NCBI GenBank assembly: GCA_023213395.1
Contig: CM041465.1
Location: 18,972,001 to 19,036,000 of the forward strand
Length of the DNA stretch: 64,000 nucleotides
DNA from: Cycas panzhihuaensis
Lineage: Eukaryota; Cycadophyta
Reading direction: 5' to 3'
Notes under the pieces: model-generated
The model's input: only the letters and a program-made list of their open reading frames with translations
What the model was told of the DNA's origin: nothing
Databases searched by the model: none
Part shown: in pieces, positions 12,411 to 23,405 of the stretch
Layout: every line of letters starts with the position of its first letter
Position numbering within the stretch: the stretch's first letter is position 1
Translations under genes and position numbers: made by a program

Positions 12411-12925
12411 TATTTGAGAGGCACAAGTGACTATTACATCACCTTTGGAGGTACAGGTAATTATATTTACAAATATATTGATTTAGACTTTATAGGAGAT
12501 TTAGCTAAGAGAAGGTCTACTTTGAGTTGTGTATTTGCTCTTGCAAATGGTTTAGTCAGTTAGATGTCAAAATTATAGAGCACAATTACATTATCAACTA
12601 CAAAAGTAGACTATTTTACTAGAACACATGCTTGTAAAGAATAAATTTTGTTGTAGGGTCTATTGGTTGAGCTTGGAAAGAAATGGGAAAAGGTAAAGAT
12701 ATTTTGTGATAGTCAAAGTGTCATCTACTTAGCAAAGAATCTAATTTATCATAGCAAGATAAAGCATATTGCTCCTAAGTACCATTTTGTTAGATAGGTT
12801 GTTGAAGTAGGTGGAGTGGCACTTGAGAAGGTTAATACAAAATAGAATTATGTTGATATATTCATAAAACTAGTACTATTGGAGAAGATCAAATGGTATT
12901 TGACTTCTCTTGGCTTGTAGAAAAG
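12411..12925 (+). pseudogene. pol: Copia RNase H of element F
   Basis: The frame continues from RT into the copia RNase H: YLRGTSDYYITFGG, then a segment with DFIGDLAKRRST, TTKVDYF (the family has TTEAEY, so the glutamate is changed) and IFCDSQSVIYLAKN with the third aspartate kept. It ends at LTSLGL and a stop near 12918. Stops are scattered through it. Confidence 0.8.
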
Positions 12926-12977
12926 GTGATGAATGGTCCAGAAAAGTTATCAGGTAAATTATTGTTAAGGTAGAGAT

Positions 12978-13636
12978 TATTAGAGAATGTGACAACAATG
13001 TTTTGGAGGCTAAAATTTTGACAGGCTGGCAACGTGGTTTCTCCCCTAAACTTCCTTAGGAGGATCTAAGAGGGGTGGGATCCCCCCTTAGCCAAGGCAT
13101 AAGGGGAGCACAGAAACCCCCCCTACAAAGAGAAGGTTCAGGGGTAGTAGCCCTGACCTAAAAGGTTAGTACTAAAAAGCATACTAAATTGTAAAGATAA
13201 TCAAGGTCATTCATTTAAAATACCTTAGATTCAATGGTTGAGATTTATGCCTTATATAACTCTCTCATATAGCCCTATTTAGGGTGATTTTTCATTATGT
13301 TGATCGTGTTTGATATATTGGATGTACTATATTGAGTAGATATGGCTGGTTGTTGTTGTTGTGAGCATTCTACTACAGATTATGTACATTTCTCCATTCT
13401 TGGATAATAAAAGATCGATACCTTTCCTATGTGGATGTTTTCCTAGTATACTACTAAGGTTTTACCATATTATATTGGGTGTATATGTGATGCTTTGGCT
13501 TTCTAATTTCTTTATTGTATTATCTCTAGTTTAAGAACTTGCATGTTAAATTTTAGTTTTGATTCTTGTAACTAGTTACAAAATAGCTTAGATCTTGGTG
13601 GTAGTTTCTGGTTATTGGGACCTAGTTTTTTCAACA
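12978..13636 (+). repeat. 3' LTR of element F
   Basis: 659 bases that align with the E LTRs (648 and 551 bases). The start TATTAGAG corresponds to TGTTGGG in E, so the terminal TG has mutated to TA; the end is CAACA. A TATA box (TATATAA, 13253-13259) and an AATAAA signal near 13405 mark the promoter and polyadenylation parts. A purine-rich tract (AAGGTAGAGATT) precedes it. Confidence 0.85.
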
Positions 13637-14020
13637 TTACACATAATGCAAGATTTAGGTATAACATCCCTCGAACCATTCCCATGGCAATGTTAAGGCT
13701 ACGACTATAGTGAGAAGATGCCCTTGGGATCAGTTTCCATCCCTCTCATCCTTGAGGATAAAACTATCCTCACCAATATGGTAGTCCTTAATCTTGATGA
13801 GGACTACAATCTTCTATTGGGATGCCCATAGGTTGACCAAATGGGAGCTATGTACTCATCCCATTGGAGTTAACTGAAAATCATCCATAAAGGTAAATGA
13901 AACTTATCTTCTAGGAACCACCTCATATCTGATCATCTCATCAACTATGTCAGGTGGCTTGTGAGCTAGCCAAGGGTAACAAGGATCTGTCTGCCCCCTC
14001 TACCATCTGCTCGATTAATG
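13637..14020 (+). pseudogene. pol: Protease fragment of element I
   Basis: Translation on the plus strand matches the protease C-terminal half of element H (41634-41912): MPLGSVSIPLILEDKT, then VVLNLDEDYNLLLGCP and HPIGVN-like end. The active site lies upstream and is cut off by copia F. The tail 13910-14020 has no clear match beyond a family-like linker. Stops occur at three or more points. It is flanked by F on the left and the LTR of K on the right. Confidence 0.75.
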
Positions 14021-14266
14021 TGTTACGAAACTAGTTCGTAACCTGAAGACAAATTCCAATTACACAAGATAGCACACGAGATACTGAGGAAATGAATAGT
14101 CAAAAGATCATATGTTTTATTGATTAAATTTGAATGATGATTTTTAATATATTTGAGGGCTCATTTATAGGTGCATAATAGGCCTCTTCATTAAAAGTCA
14201 CAACTCTTCAGCATATACCACTTCATTGAATGAATAATTAATTAACCTATAATGAGGTTCGTAACA
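14021..14266 (-). repeat. 3' LTR of element K
   Basis: 246 bases bounded by TGTTACGAA and TTCGTAACA, giving TG...CA ends with an extended inverted repeat. On the minus strand it has a TATA box (CTATAAATGA, near 14163-14171) and an AATAAAA signal near 14115-14124. The preceding purine run on that strand is AAGGAGGAAGAA. Confidence 0.75.
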
Positions 14267-15282
14267 ATTCTTCCTCCTTAAGATGTTTTACCCATAAAAC
14301 ATATTCAAATGATTGGTTGATCACTTTGTTTAAGGTGGTTCAAAACAAAAGCTTCTTCTTGAAATGTTTCGTCTTCGAAACCTGATAACGATTAGCTTGA
14401 TGTCTCCTCTTGCTAATAAAAGAATATCATAATTATTTGGTGTATGTCATTAAGTCATATTTGCTGGAACTTAAAATAATGAATATGCATATAACAACAA
14501 GCTTGAATAAGTTGATGGGACTAGGGGACAATTAGAATTCTTTGGTAGATGTCGATTACAAAAATATTGAATTCCTGTATACTTCTGCTTGCAAGACAAA
14601 GATGGTTGCCATGGTATTTTTCATTTTATTTTGACTTTAAGTTGTCAACATGTGTAGTATTATTTTGGAATGTATGGTTTAATACCAATGTATAAAAACT
14701 TCTCAGATTTATTTAGAAATGAAATAGTTTTCGTTGACACTAGAAAATCCTTGAATACATATGATATAATTATTTGCTTCATATTATTTGATTGATTAAG
14801 AAGTGAGCTTGATATTGTCAGTATCAATATTTTTTGTTTAGATGGATCAAGAAATTTTATTAATACTAGTTAATCCTTCTTCAATTGATCAAGGAATGTA
14901 GATATTACTACTAGAATTAGCGACCATTTTGGTATATACTTGATATTTTTATAAATTATTATGTTTTCTTTTGGGAACGACACTAACATTTTATCTTTGT
15001 TTGTTACCAATAAGTTATCCTTATTTTCCTGCAATATATTATTTTCTTATTCTTGCATGCTCAAATTATGTGTCAGGATTATAATTTAATTTATAGGCTC
15101 TTTTTCTTTTTGTATTGCATGATCTTGTATCCCAATAACTTTTATTATAGGTGTGTCATCCTCATTTGTGTCGTTAATAGGCTTATCCATATGTCTTTCA
15201 TCATTAAAAGAATTCTCTTGATGCAACTCCTATAATTTTTTTACCTATTCTTTTAATTTCTTATCTAATGCTAATAAGTAAG
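14267..15282 (-). other. AT-rich internal remnant of K
   Basis: After the polypurine tract there is about 1 kb of AT-rich DNA. I see no domain in any frame; the 60-codon frame at 15053-15235 is in AT-rich sequence and has no family signature. It is probably the 3' untranslated part of K plus unassigned sequence. Confidence 0.45.
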
Positions 15283-16335
15283 TGATCCAGGAGGATCTAC
15301 CATATGTTTACAGGATGCGGAAAATGCTAGGCATTGGCATAACTAAAAGAGATATGGCCAAATGGTATCAAAATTCTATGAAATTTTGTTTAAGGGGATA
15401 AGACACATCCCAATAGATGTGTACAAAAGGTGGGGTTCAGAAAATATCATTTGATTAGAGTTCAAGCCTTGTCTTTGCATAAAAATTAATCCCACAGCTA
15501 GCAGAAAAAATAGAAAATATATATTATAATTATATGAATAGAAACATGGCCAACTGACATCCAAATGAGCTAAAATTTTGAGAAAGTGGAGGAGACATGC
15601 GTTCCTATATGTGTACCAAATTTGAGCTGAATTGGAGTCCGTTAAGGTTAGTTACAAGCCACAACTTTTAAGAATTGCATGAAGGCCACTTGGACAGCAG
15701 AAAAATAGCAAATACATATTATTATTAAATGAATAAAAATGCAGTTAAATGATATACAAATGAGCTAAAAATTTGAGGAAGCTGAGGGGACATGTGTTCC
15801 TATATGTTTACCAAATTTTATCCAAATTGGAGTACGTTAAGATCTGATACAAGCTACAACTTTTTAAGAATTATATGAAGGCCACTTGGACAACATGCAT
15901 TCTGGTGGTTAGTGGTTATACTTGCATGATTACCACTTGTTAAACATGCAATTCAGGTTTCTTTCTATAAATTGAGCCCTTATACAGGTTGGATAGGTGG
16001 TTCTTGGAGACTTTACTTGAGAAGCATCCTTGGAGAAGCATTTGGAGGGTTTGAGTCCCCCTTATGGTATAATTGTAACATTTATTCCTTGTAATTTTAC
16101 CATTCTTTTGCTAGTTGATTTCTCCACCATTAAATGGAGATTTTCATGGTTTAATAAAAGTATTACTCCTCATACTTTTGGATCAATGTCAAGAATAATT
16201 GATTTGGTGTAGAATTTTCCTTTCATGGGCTCATTGTTGTTTTGATGTTATTAAGTTTTCTACACTAACTCCCAGGATCTCAAGGAGGAAAGGTTGATAA
16301 TTGATTTCTTCACCAACTAAGCTCTTTTGGAATCA
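15283..16335 (+). repeat. 5' LTR of element D
   Basis: About 1053 bases from TGATCCAGG to ...GGAATCA. It contains a likely core promoter (TATA box at 15966-15972, CTATAAATTGAGCCC) and an AATAAA signal at 16153-16158, which places transcription start near 16000. Two internal imperfect repeats of about 130 bases are visible (15545-15690 and 15720-15870), both with ATGAGCTAAAA and CAAGCTACAACTTTT-type runs. Confidence 0.85.
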
Positions 16336-16340
16336 TATTT

Positions 16341-16358
16341 TGGTATTAGAGCCTCTAA
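16341..16358 (+). other. Primer binding site of element D
   Basis: TGGTATTAGAGCCTC begins six bases after the LTR end. It differs by one base from TGGTATCAGAGC, the usual initiator-tRNA-Met site of plant retrotransposons. Confidence 0.85.
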
Positions 16359-16529
16359 TCTTTGTTGTAGGGACTTGAATGGTACAAACAAGGAAAGGAT
16401 ACAAAGAGAAAGGTGAAGACTTTCTTGTGTTGCAATCACCAAGAAGACAAAGAAAGAATCCAAGCACCATGGTGAAAAGAAGATGGAGAAATTAGATTTG
16501 AAAGGCTTGAGAAGAACGTCAAAGCCTTG

Positions 16530-17852
16530 ATGCAAATGATGACCCACCTTCTACCTCTAGTCAAAGGAAAAGGCAAAGAGAAGGAATTTGAAGGAGGATC
16601 CACATATGACCACGTCCATGAAGAGGAAGAGGAGGAGACCTTAAAGCACTCTTTTGAAGAAAGCAAGGGTACTTCATCTCATCAACCCTTCAAGGTGGAG
16701 GCAAAGTTGGATATTCCAACTTATGATGGAGAGGTAAATGCTGAAAAGTTGGACCATTGGTTGGATCAACTTGAAACCTACTTCACAATCTATGCTTATA
16801 GTAATCCTCAAAAGCTTTCATTTGCTATGCTCAAGTTGTGTAAACATGCATTGACATGGTGGAATGCATATTCAAAGACTCATGATGTATCTTCTTTTTC
16901 ATGGAGGGATTTTAAGAAAATAATAAAGAAGCAATTCTACCCCATAGGTCATGAGGAAGACCAATGGGTCACTTGGCAATATTTACGCCAAGGGAGAGGT
17001 GTAAGTGTCCAAGACTATACTTCTTTATTTTTTAGGCATGGCATGCTACTTGGTATTAATATGGATGAACATGTCACTCTTATGAAATTCATTGGTGGAT
17101 TACATGAATACATAAGGAAGGAACTAAGGCTCTTTAAGGTTCAATCCATTGGAGAAGCAAGTAGGATGGCTATGGCAATAGAAAGTAAAAGCAAGAAATC
17201 TACATTCATGTCTAAAGATTCTACTTTTACTTCTAATAAGTATGAAAAGAATCCTAAATGGCACTCATCAAAAAGGCAAGAAGGAAAGAAGAAAAGAACT
17301 AATTTTGTTCAAAGTTCTAACTATTGTGAGCATTGTGATATTAGTGGTCATATTATAGCAAAGTGTTGGAAGTTGCATCCAGAACTAGAGCCAAAGCATA
17401 TCAAGGATATGGAATTAAGAAAGAAGGCAAAAGGGAAAGCACTACTTTCTGAGGTGGAGATTCAAAGTGAAGGAGAAGAAGAGAAGGTCACTCTACTTAC
17501 AAATTATGAAGATGATGCTACAAGGGAGGAACTATTTCACTTGAAGCTTCAAGTGGGAAATAGTATGATTGGTGCCATTATAGATCCAGGAAGCCAAAAG
17601 AATTTGATCTCAGAAAGTTTGGTAAAGAGCATTGGTTTGGTAATTACTCCTCACCCTCACCCATATCCTCTTGGTTGGATCCATAAAGATGTGGAAATGC
17701 AAATATCAAAGCAATGTACACTTAAATTTTCCATCACTAATGATTTTGTTGATGAGGTAATATGTGATGTGGTGCCACTGGATGTATGCCATGTTGTGCT
17801 TGGAAGTCCCTACTTGTGGGATCGAGATGCACTCTTCTATCGAAGGGAGTGA
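16530..17852 (+). CDS. gag: Gag and protease of element D (open frame of about 440 residues)
   Basis: The longest intact frame in the window. I take the ATG at 16530. The gag domain covers about residues 65-225 (VEAKLDIPTYDGEVNAEKLD at its start, then LTWWNAY and QYLRQGRGVSVQDYTSLF). A CCHC zinc knuckle, CEHCDISGHIIAKCWKLHP, lies near residue 270. A retropepsin-like domain follows, residues 330-440, with AIIDPGSQKNLIS: the active triad is D-P-G where D-S-G or D-T-G is expected, a one-base change that probably inactivates the enzyme. It ends VVLGSPYLWDRDALF with a stop at 17850-17852, although in the family protease continues into RT. It may be readable as gag but not as an active protease. 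Confidence 0.9.
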   Translation: MQMMTHLLPLVKGKGKEKEFEGGSTYDHVHEEEEEETLKHSFEESKGTSSHQPFKVEAKLDIPTYDGEVNAEKLDHWLDQLETYFTIYAYSNPQKLSFAMLKLCKHALTWWNAYSKTHDVSSFSWRDFKKIIKKQFYPIGHEEDQWVTWQYLRQGRGVSVQDYTSLFFRHGMLLGINMDEHVTLMKFIGGLHEYIRKELRLFKVQSIGEASRMAMAIESKSKKSTFMSKDSTFTSNKYEKNPKWHSSKRQEGKKKRTNFVQSSNYCEHCDISGHIIAKCWKLHPELEPKHIKDMELRKKAKGKALLSEVEIQSEGEEEKVTLLTNYEDDATREELFHLKLQVGNSMIGAIIDPGSQKNLISESLVKSIGLVITPHPHPYPLGWIHKDVEMQISKQCTLKFSITNDFVDEVICDVVPLDVCHVVLGSPYLWDRDALFYRRE

Positions 17853-18956
17853 AAGTATCGATTGATGAAGGATAACAAGGGCTTCATCATAAAGGCCACA
17901 AAGAAGCACTTAGATAAAATAGCATTAATTTCAGCTAGTCAAGCAAAAAGGATGATCAATGCATGTGGTAAATTTGTCATCTTAATGGTAAGGAGAAAAG
18001 AAGAGCCAAGAGATGAAGAAGGTCCTTCTACTCACACTCTTCTTATATCACCTAAACAAATGCAACAAATTGAGGAGTTAAAGACAAGGTATGATATTCT
18101 ATTTCAACATGTTGATGGGCTTCCACCAAAGAGAAAGATAGAGCATGAAATCACTCTTGTAGGAGATGCACCATTACCTAATGTTGCTTTGTATAGGCAC
18201 TCCATTGTAGAAAATAATGAGATAAAGAGGCAAGTTGAGGAGTTGCTTGATCAAGGGGTCATAAGACCTTCATGTTCACCTTGTGGGTCACCAATTGTCT
18301 TGGTGCCTAAGAAGGATGGAGGATGGAGAATGTGTATAGATTTTCGTGCTTTGAATAAAATTACAATTAAAAATCGCTACCCTTTGCCTCGTATAGATGA
18401 TTTGCTTGATCAAATTCAGATGCTTGTTATTTCACTAAATTGGATTTAAAAGTGGTTATCACCAAGTTAGGGTCAAGGAGGAGGACACATGGAAGACGGC
18501 CTTCAAAACAAAGCAAGGACTCTTTGAATGGATGGTTATGCCTTTCGATTGTGTAATGCTCCTGCAACATTCATGGGGCTAATGAATGAAATATTAAGGC
18601 CTTACTTGGATAATTTTGTTGTTGTCTATCTTGATGACATTTTGATTTTCAGCAACACATGGGAGGAACATTTGTAGCACATAGAAGAAGTTTTAAAGAC
18701 TATGGCTAAGCATCATTTGAAGCTTAATGTGAAGAAGTGTGAATTTGGCAAGGAGAACTTGATCTTCTTAGGCTTTGTGGTTGGAGGAGGAAAGTTGAGC
18801 ATTGATCCACTCAAGACCCAAGCCATCCTCAAATGGCCTAGGCCAACAAACATCACAGAGGTGAGAAGTTTTTTAGGAGCTTGTCAATACTTGAGAAAGT
18901 TTATTCTTCATTTCTCACAAAGTTGTAGCACCTCTACATGGATTGACAAAATCTAG
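17853..18956 (+). pseudogene. pol: Reverse transcriptase of element D
   Basis: The frame 17862-18449 carries the protease-RT linker and RT fingers ([52 protein letters not shown]). A frameshift near 18425 breaks the [12 protein letters not shown] run, and another near 18545 breaks the conserved [12 protein letters not shown]. The catalytic motif [12 protein letters not shown] at about 18615-18650 is unchanged, and the thumb (18702-18956) reads MAKHHLKLNVKKCEFG and FLGFVV. The enzyme is intact in motif but not in frame; the damage is a few single-base indels, in keeping with a fairly recent insertion. Confidence 0.9.
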
Positions 18957-19480
18957 TAGAAAGTTTACTTGGGGTTCCAAGGAGGAAGAAGCCTTTCTTC
19001 TTTTAAAGAAGAAAATTTGTGAAGCACTTAGGTTTTGGCAATGCCAAATTTGCAAAGGCCTTTTGAAGTAGAAGGTCATGCAAGTGGAAATGCGATGGGA
19101 GTGTCCTTATTCAAGATGGGAAGCCTATTGCGTACCATTCGTAAGTCTTCACCCCTAAAGTGAAGAACTACTCAACATATGATCGAGAAATGTTCGCACT
19201 TCATCAAGCATGCAAGCATTGGAGGTCATACTTGCTCGGAAAAGAGGTTGTAGTTCATATCGATCATAAGCCTCTTCAATTTTTACAAACTCAAAGTAAA
19301 TTACAGCAAGCAAGACACATGAAGTGGATGAGTTATTTACAACAATTCAATATTGTAATTAAGTATAAAAAGGGATCTAATAACAAAATTGCTGATATGT
19401 TATCTAGACCACCTTGTTCCACTTCTTCTTCTACTTTTGTTTATAGTTCTCTTATGAGTTTGTAGGTGGAACCAATATAT
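18957..19480 (+). pseudogene. pol: RNase H of element D
   Basis: The gypsy RNase H starts after a frameshift at 18950-19110 and is open at 19160-19465: NYSTYDREMFALHQACKHW, LLGKEVVVHIDHKPLQFL and ADMLSRPP. The N-terminal acidic stretch is split by frameshifts around 19060-19110. It is directly followed by the integrase. Confidence 0.85.
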
Positions 19481-20732
19481 CATGAAGAGTACAAAGACTT
19501 GTACCATGAAGATGAAGCTTTGAAGGAAGAATTAGAGAACCTAGCGAAAGGAAGACCTTCCCAGCTTGCTTGGAAGGATGGTCTACTTTTCAAAGGGGAG
19601 TAGCTCTATGTTCCATCAAAAGGAGATAAGATCAAGTGGCTTAGAGAAGCCCATACTTCTAAAGTAATGGTCACTTTGGTGTAGAGGAGACTTTAGCAAA
19701 CTTGAGAAGATATGTTGTATGGCCGAAAATGCAAAATGATGTAAAAAAATATGTAAAAGGATGTGTAATGTGTAATACTTCTAAGCCTTCTTCTAGAAAA
19801 TTAGGATTGTATACACCACTACCTATTCCCACTAGGCCTTGGGAAAGTATCTCCATTGATTTTTTAGGGGGACTTCCCATGACTAGGAAGGACATGATTA
19901 TCTTTTGTTGTTGTAGATAGGTTTAGTAAAATTATATGTCTAATACCTTGTAAGAAGACAATCACAGTGCAGAGCGGTGAGTTATTCTTCGAGCATGTAT
20001 GGAAGAATTTTGGCTTGCCTTCTTCCATCATTTCGGATCGGGACACTCGATTCCTTTCATCATTTTGGAAGTCACTATGGGAGATGATGGATACCAAATT
20101 GAAGAGGAGTACAAGTTTCCATCCTCAAGCAGATGGACAAACCAAGTAGTGAACAAAACTTTGGTACATCTATTGAGGGGATACAATTCAAGCATCCAGA
20201 GACTTGGGATGAATCATTGGCTTTTCTACAATTTGCTTTTAATAGAGCAATGCATGCATCACACTCTAAAGCACCTTTTGAAGTTTGTTTGGGATACTTA
20301 CCTCAAAGTCCATTTGACTTAGAGTTTTCCATGCAAGCTAAGGAAGGATCCGTCAAAGAGAAGGAGGAGCATGACAAGGCTTTAAGATACTTGGAGAAGA
20401 TCCAGAGAGTCCACAAAGAAGTACATGATCAACTTCTAAGGACTCAACAAAAGTACAAGGAAAGACATGACAAGAATAGGCAAGAGTGTACTTTCCAAGA
20501 AGGAGATTTAGTATGGTTATACTTGAGCAAGGAGAGGTTAAAAGGAGAAGGTAAGAGACTCAAACCTATAAAGTATGGACCATTCAAGATTTTGAGAAAA
20601 GTAGGTGGCAATGCTTTCCAACTTGATCTTCCACCTTATATGCAAATATATTCAGTAGTAAATGCTGAATACTTAAAACTCTTTGAGCCCTCCATGCTAG
20701 ATGAGGAACAGGACCAGTTCACTTTACCTTGA
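19481..20732 (+). pseudogene. pol: Integrase of element D
   Basis: The zinc-binding region (19640-19780) ends in VKGCVMCNTSKPSSRK. The core has the first aspartate in ISIDFLGGLP and the second in ISDRDTRFLS (20030-20050). At the third site the family has DGQTEVVN; here it reads DGQTK and then a one-base deletion gives a stop, so the catalytic glutamate is K and the frame is lost. The C-terminal part is open at 20133-20732 with HDKNRQECTFQEGDLVWLYL and the KYGPFKILRKVGGNAFQLDL module. Three separate frameshifts are seen. Confidence 0.88.
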
Positions 20733-20940
20733 TTGATGACTTGTATTTGGAAAGTGAGGAGCCTCTAAAGGAATATTGTATCTTGGAGAAAATCTACCAA
20801 AACAAGATATAAGACACATGAATCTTTCAGGATTGGAGTAGCAGGGCAATTGCCTAGTAAGGCAAAGTGGTTTAGTAGGCAACAAGGAGAACAACACTTC
20901 CCCCATCTCCAATTCTAAGCCAAGCAGAGTTGGCTATTTT
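20733..20940 (+). pseudogene. Possible chromodomain remnant after D integrase
   Basis: Fragments in different frames resemble the tail of chromovirus integrases: ILEKIYQNKI at about 20780 and SQAELAIFQGRG at 20915-20950, with a tryptophan segment between. The stretch is too broken to be sure. If real, the domain would have steered insertion to heterochromatin, as known for chromoviruses. Confidence 0.35.
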
Positions 20941-20957
20941 CCAAGGAAGGGGAACCA
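20941..20957 (+). other. Polypurine tract of element D
   Basis: CCAAGGAAGGGGAACCA lies immediately before the TG of the 3' LTR. It primes plus-strand DNA synthesis in LTR elements. Confidence 0.8.
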
Positions 20958-21586
20958 TGATCCAGGAGGATCTACCATATGTTTACAAGATGCGGAAAAT
21001 GCTAGGCATTGGCATAACTAAAAGAGATATGGCCAAATGGTATCAAAATTCTATGAAATTTTGTTTAAGGGGATAAGACACATCCCAATAGATGTGTACA
21101 AAAGGTGGGGTTCAGAAAATATCATTTGATTAGAGTTCAAGCCTTGTCTTTGCATAAAAATTAATCCCACAGCTAGCAGAAAAAATAGAAAATATATATT
21201 ATCATTATATGAATAGAAACATGGCCAAATGAAATCCAAATGAGCTAAAATTTTGAGGAAGTGGAGGAGACATGCATTCCTATACGTGTACCATATTTGA
21301 GCTGAATTGGAGTCTGTTAAGATTAGTTACAAGCTACAACTTTTAAGAATTGCATGAAGACCACTTGGACAGCAAAAAAATAGTAAATACATATTATTAT
21401 TAAATGAATAAAAATGCAGCTAAATGATATCCAAATGAGCTGAAAATTTGAGGAAGCTGAGGGGACATACGTTCCTATATGTGTACCAAATTTGATCCAA
21501 ATTGGAGTATGTTAAGATCTGATACAAGCTGCAACTTTTTAAGAATTGTATGAAGGCCACTTGGACAACATGCATTCTGGTGGTTT
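20958..21586 (+). repeat. 3' LTR of element D, truncated
   Basis: It matches 15283-15910 of the 5' LTR and stops at ...CATTCTGGTGGTT. The missing 425 bases include the TATA box and the polyadenylation signal. The next base belongs to element I, so a deletion spans the junction. Confidence 0.88.
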
Positions 21587-22671
21587 CCATAAATGTTTAG
21601 CCTTAGGGTCATCTTTAGCCAACCTAAATTAACCTGACATTACCCCACTCCCTTCCATTGACTAAGCTCCCCTTCACTTCAAGGAGAAGAATGCTATGTG
21701 CATGGGGGAAACTAAGGACATCTTCCTTGCCCCTGGGAAGGTTATCAAGGTTGGAGTGGAGTGTACCTCCAAGGAAATGGATGAATATACCCTCCTATTC
21801 TAAGAGTTTCATGATGTCTTCACATGGGACTATTCAAACATGAAGGGGATAGATACCTCTATTGTCACCCATAAACTTACAACCATCTTAGGTGCTTACC
21901 CTATGTTATAGAAATAATACACTATCTATCCTAAACTCTTTGCTACTATACAGATGGAAGTGGAGAAGCTCCTAGATATGGGACTAGTTACTTCCATTGA
22001 TTACCCCGAATGGGTATCCACACATCATTCCCATCACCAAGAAGAATAAGATGATTTAAATTTGTGTTGATTTTTGGGATATAAATAACATATGTCCTAA
22101 AGATAACTTCCTCCTGTCATTCATTGAACAAATCATTAATCAAATAGTAGGCTTTGAAGTCATGTCCTTTATAGATAGCTTCTCCTAATATAACCAGATC
22201 TAAATATCCCCTAAAGACTATCATAAGACAACCTTCACTACCCCATGGGGTATATTTTCCTATAAGGCAACGCCCTTTGGATTAAAGAATATAGGTGCCA
22301 CTTATCAAAGGGTAATGTAGTTCATCTTTCATGGCCTCATAAACGAAACCCATGAGGTTTTCATGGATGACATGATGGGCCTCTCTCGTAAGAGGATCGA
22401 TCACCCTATGAACTTGCATGTTATTTTCAAGGCTAGGGCATAAAGGACATATGATAAATATCTATGCCCTCATCCTTTAAACCCTGGAGACCAAGTTCTC
22501 AAACCAGAGTACCTCCTTGATCGACTATCTAAGTTTGGTCCTAAATGGGTGGGCCCCTTTGTCATTTTCAAGAGCCTTGATAATGACGTGTATAAGATAG
22601 TGACATTGGAAGGGCTTGAATTCAATAAAGCTATAAATGGCAAGTTCCTAAAGAAATTCTACGTGTGATCC
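21587..22671 (+). pseudogene. pol: RT and integrase C-terminus of element I (internal deletion)
   Basis: 21590-21960 matches the pol linker before RT (around MKGIDTSIVTHKLTTI). 21960-22437 matches RT: VEKLLDMGLVTSIDYP, then the FMDDMMGLS catalytic motif near 22360 and a HPMNLHVIF end. At about 22437 the sequence jumps straight to the integrase C-terminal domain (DRLSKFGPKWVGPFVIFKSL, FLKKFYV and stop at 22671). RNase H and the integrase core, about 1.7 kb in H, are missing. The C-terminal domain is one of the few stretches without a stop. Confidence 0.85.
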
Positions 22672-23405
22672 CTCCTACTTCTGAATAGAATAGATGCCTT
22701 TCCTTTGCTCTAAAATGAGCCTAAACTACCTCCTGCATGATGTGCCATACCTTCACATTAGAGGTATGATGTGTGTTTGATCTTAGGTCACTTCGTGTGT
22801 CGATAAGGAAGCCATGCCTCTTTTTGGAGGAGTTTACCCCCCCTTCAACAAGAAAACACCACCTCTTTGTTCATGTATTAGCTATGTTCAGTTGTATCAA
22901 TTTGTTGCCACACTTATGGTTAGGGTTCAATCTAAGGATATGACTTAACTGGCTTCTAAGTGTGAGTTACTACTTGGGAAAGCCCTTGGGGATAGTTTAT
23001 GCCCTTGCTTAATTATTTCTTGGGTTATCTATACCCACCATGTTAATTTCTTAGTAGGATCCCTGTGTCCCATCTGAGGGACATGGGTGATCCCCTCGCC
23101 CTCGTATCATACAAGGTTACTCAACATGTAGGGTGGTTGTATATGCCTAGTGCAACTGCCATGTTGTATAAAAGAAAGCAGTTGGGCTTAAACCATCTAT
23201 ATATATATATATATATGATACAATAAAATATAGATTAATCCATTCTATGATCTCTGCATCCATATATCCAAAATTAATAAAATAAGCATAATATATTAAA
23301 ATGGGGTATCAATGTGAACCTTATGTATATATATATAAAATGAATAATGGTATAAAGTGTTGGCACCATGTTCTTAAGGAAGCCAGAATCCTTACAAAGG
23401 GTAGG
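22672..23405 (+). other. Noncoding spacer of element I with the H insertion site
   Basis: It follows integrase as in H (37400-38130 in reverse) and holds a (TA)n tract near 23200-23215. The last stretch, GAAGCCAGAATCCTTACAAA, matches GAAGCTAGAATCCTTGTAGG of the H spacer. The last five bases, GTAGG (23401-23405), are the target duplication of H. From 22977 onward the sequence is repeated at 29700-30113. Confidence 0.75.

Larger units (their letters stand above)
11634..13636 (+). mobile_element. Element F: Ty1/copia (Tork/Tnt1-like), 5' part missing
   Basis: This is the 3' portion of a copia element: RT, RNase H and a complete 3' LTR. It is the same family as E (46285-51428), with homology starting exactly at the right edge of element A and running to 13636. 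Gag, protease and integrase would lie left of A, outside the window. The right end abuts protease sequence of element I, so F sits in I. Confidence 0.85.
14021..15282 (-). mobile_element. Element K: truncated LTR retrotransposon, minus strand
   Basis: An LTR at 14021-14266 is followed on its inner side by a polypurine tract and about 1 kb of AT-rich internal sequence. On the minus strand the sequence before the LTR contains an ...TTTCGAAGACGAAAC... segment like the 3' ends of many plant gypsy elements, so it is the 3' end of a minus-strand element. The 5' part is missing: element D starts at 15283 and the rest was lost with the deletion that also removed the end of D. Confidence 0.6.
15283..21586 (+). 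mobile_element. Element D: Ty3/gypsy chromovirus-like retrotransposon, 3' LTR truncated
   Basis: Both LTRs start TGATCCAGGAGGATCTACC (15283 and 20958). Between them lie an initiator-Met-type primer site, gag-protease, RT, RNase H, integrase and a polypurine tract, all on the plus strand. The LTRs differ by about 3-4% by eye, so this is one of the younger insertions. The 3' LTR stops after 629 bases, so no target duplication can be read. A degenerate chromodomain-like stretch after integrase suggests a chromovirus; the lineage within chromoviruses is uncertain. Confidence 0.9.

Noticed and set aside
15053-15235. 60 codon frame in K
   Set aside because: AT-rich, hydrophobic by composition only; no start context or homologue in the window.
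16341-16358. Possible tRNA-related sequence
   Set aside because: It is a primer binding site, 12-15 bases complementary to a tRNA end, with no tRNA gene around it. The same applies to 50766-50779 and 8516-8539.
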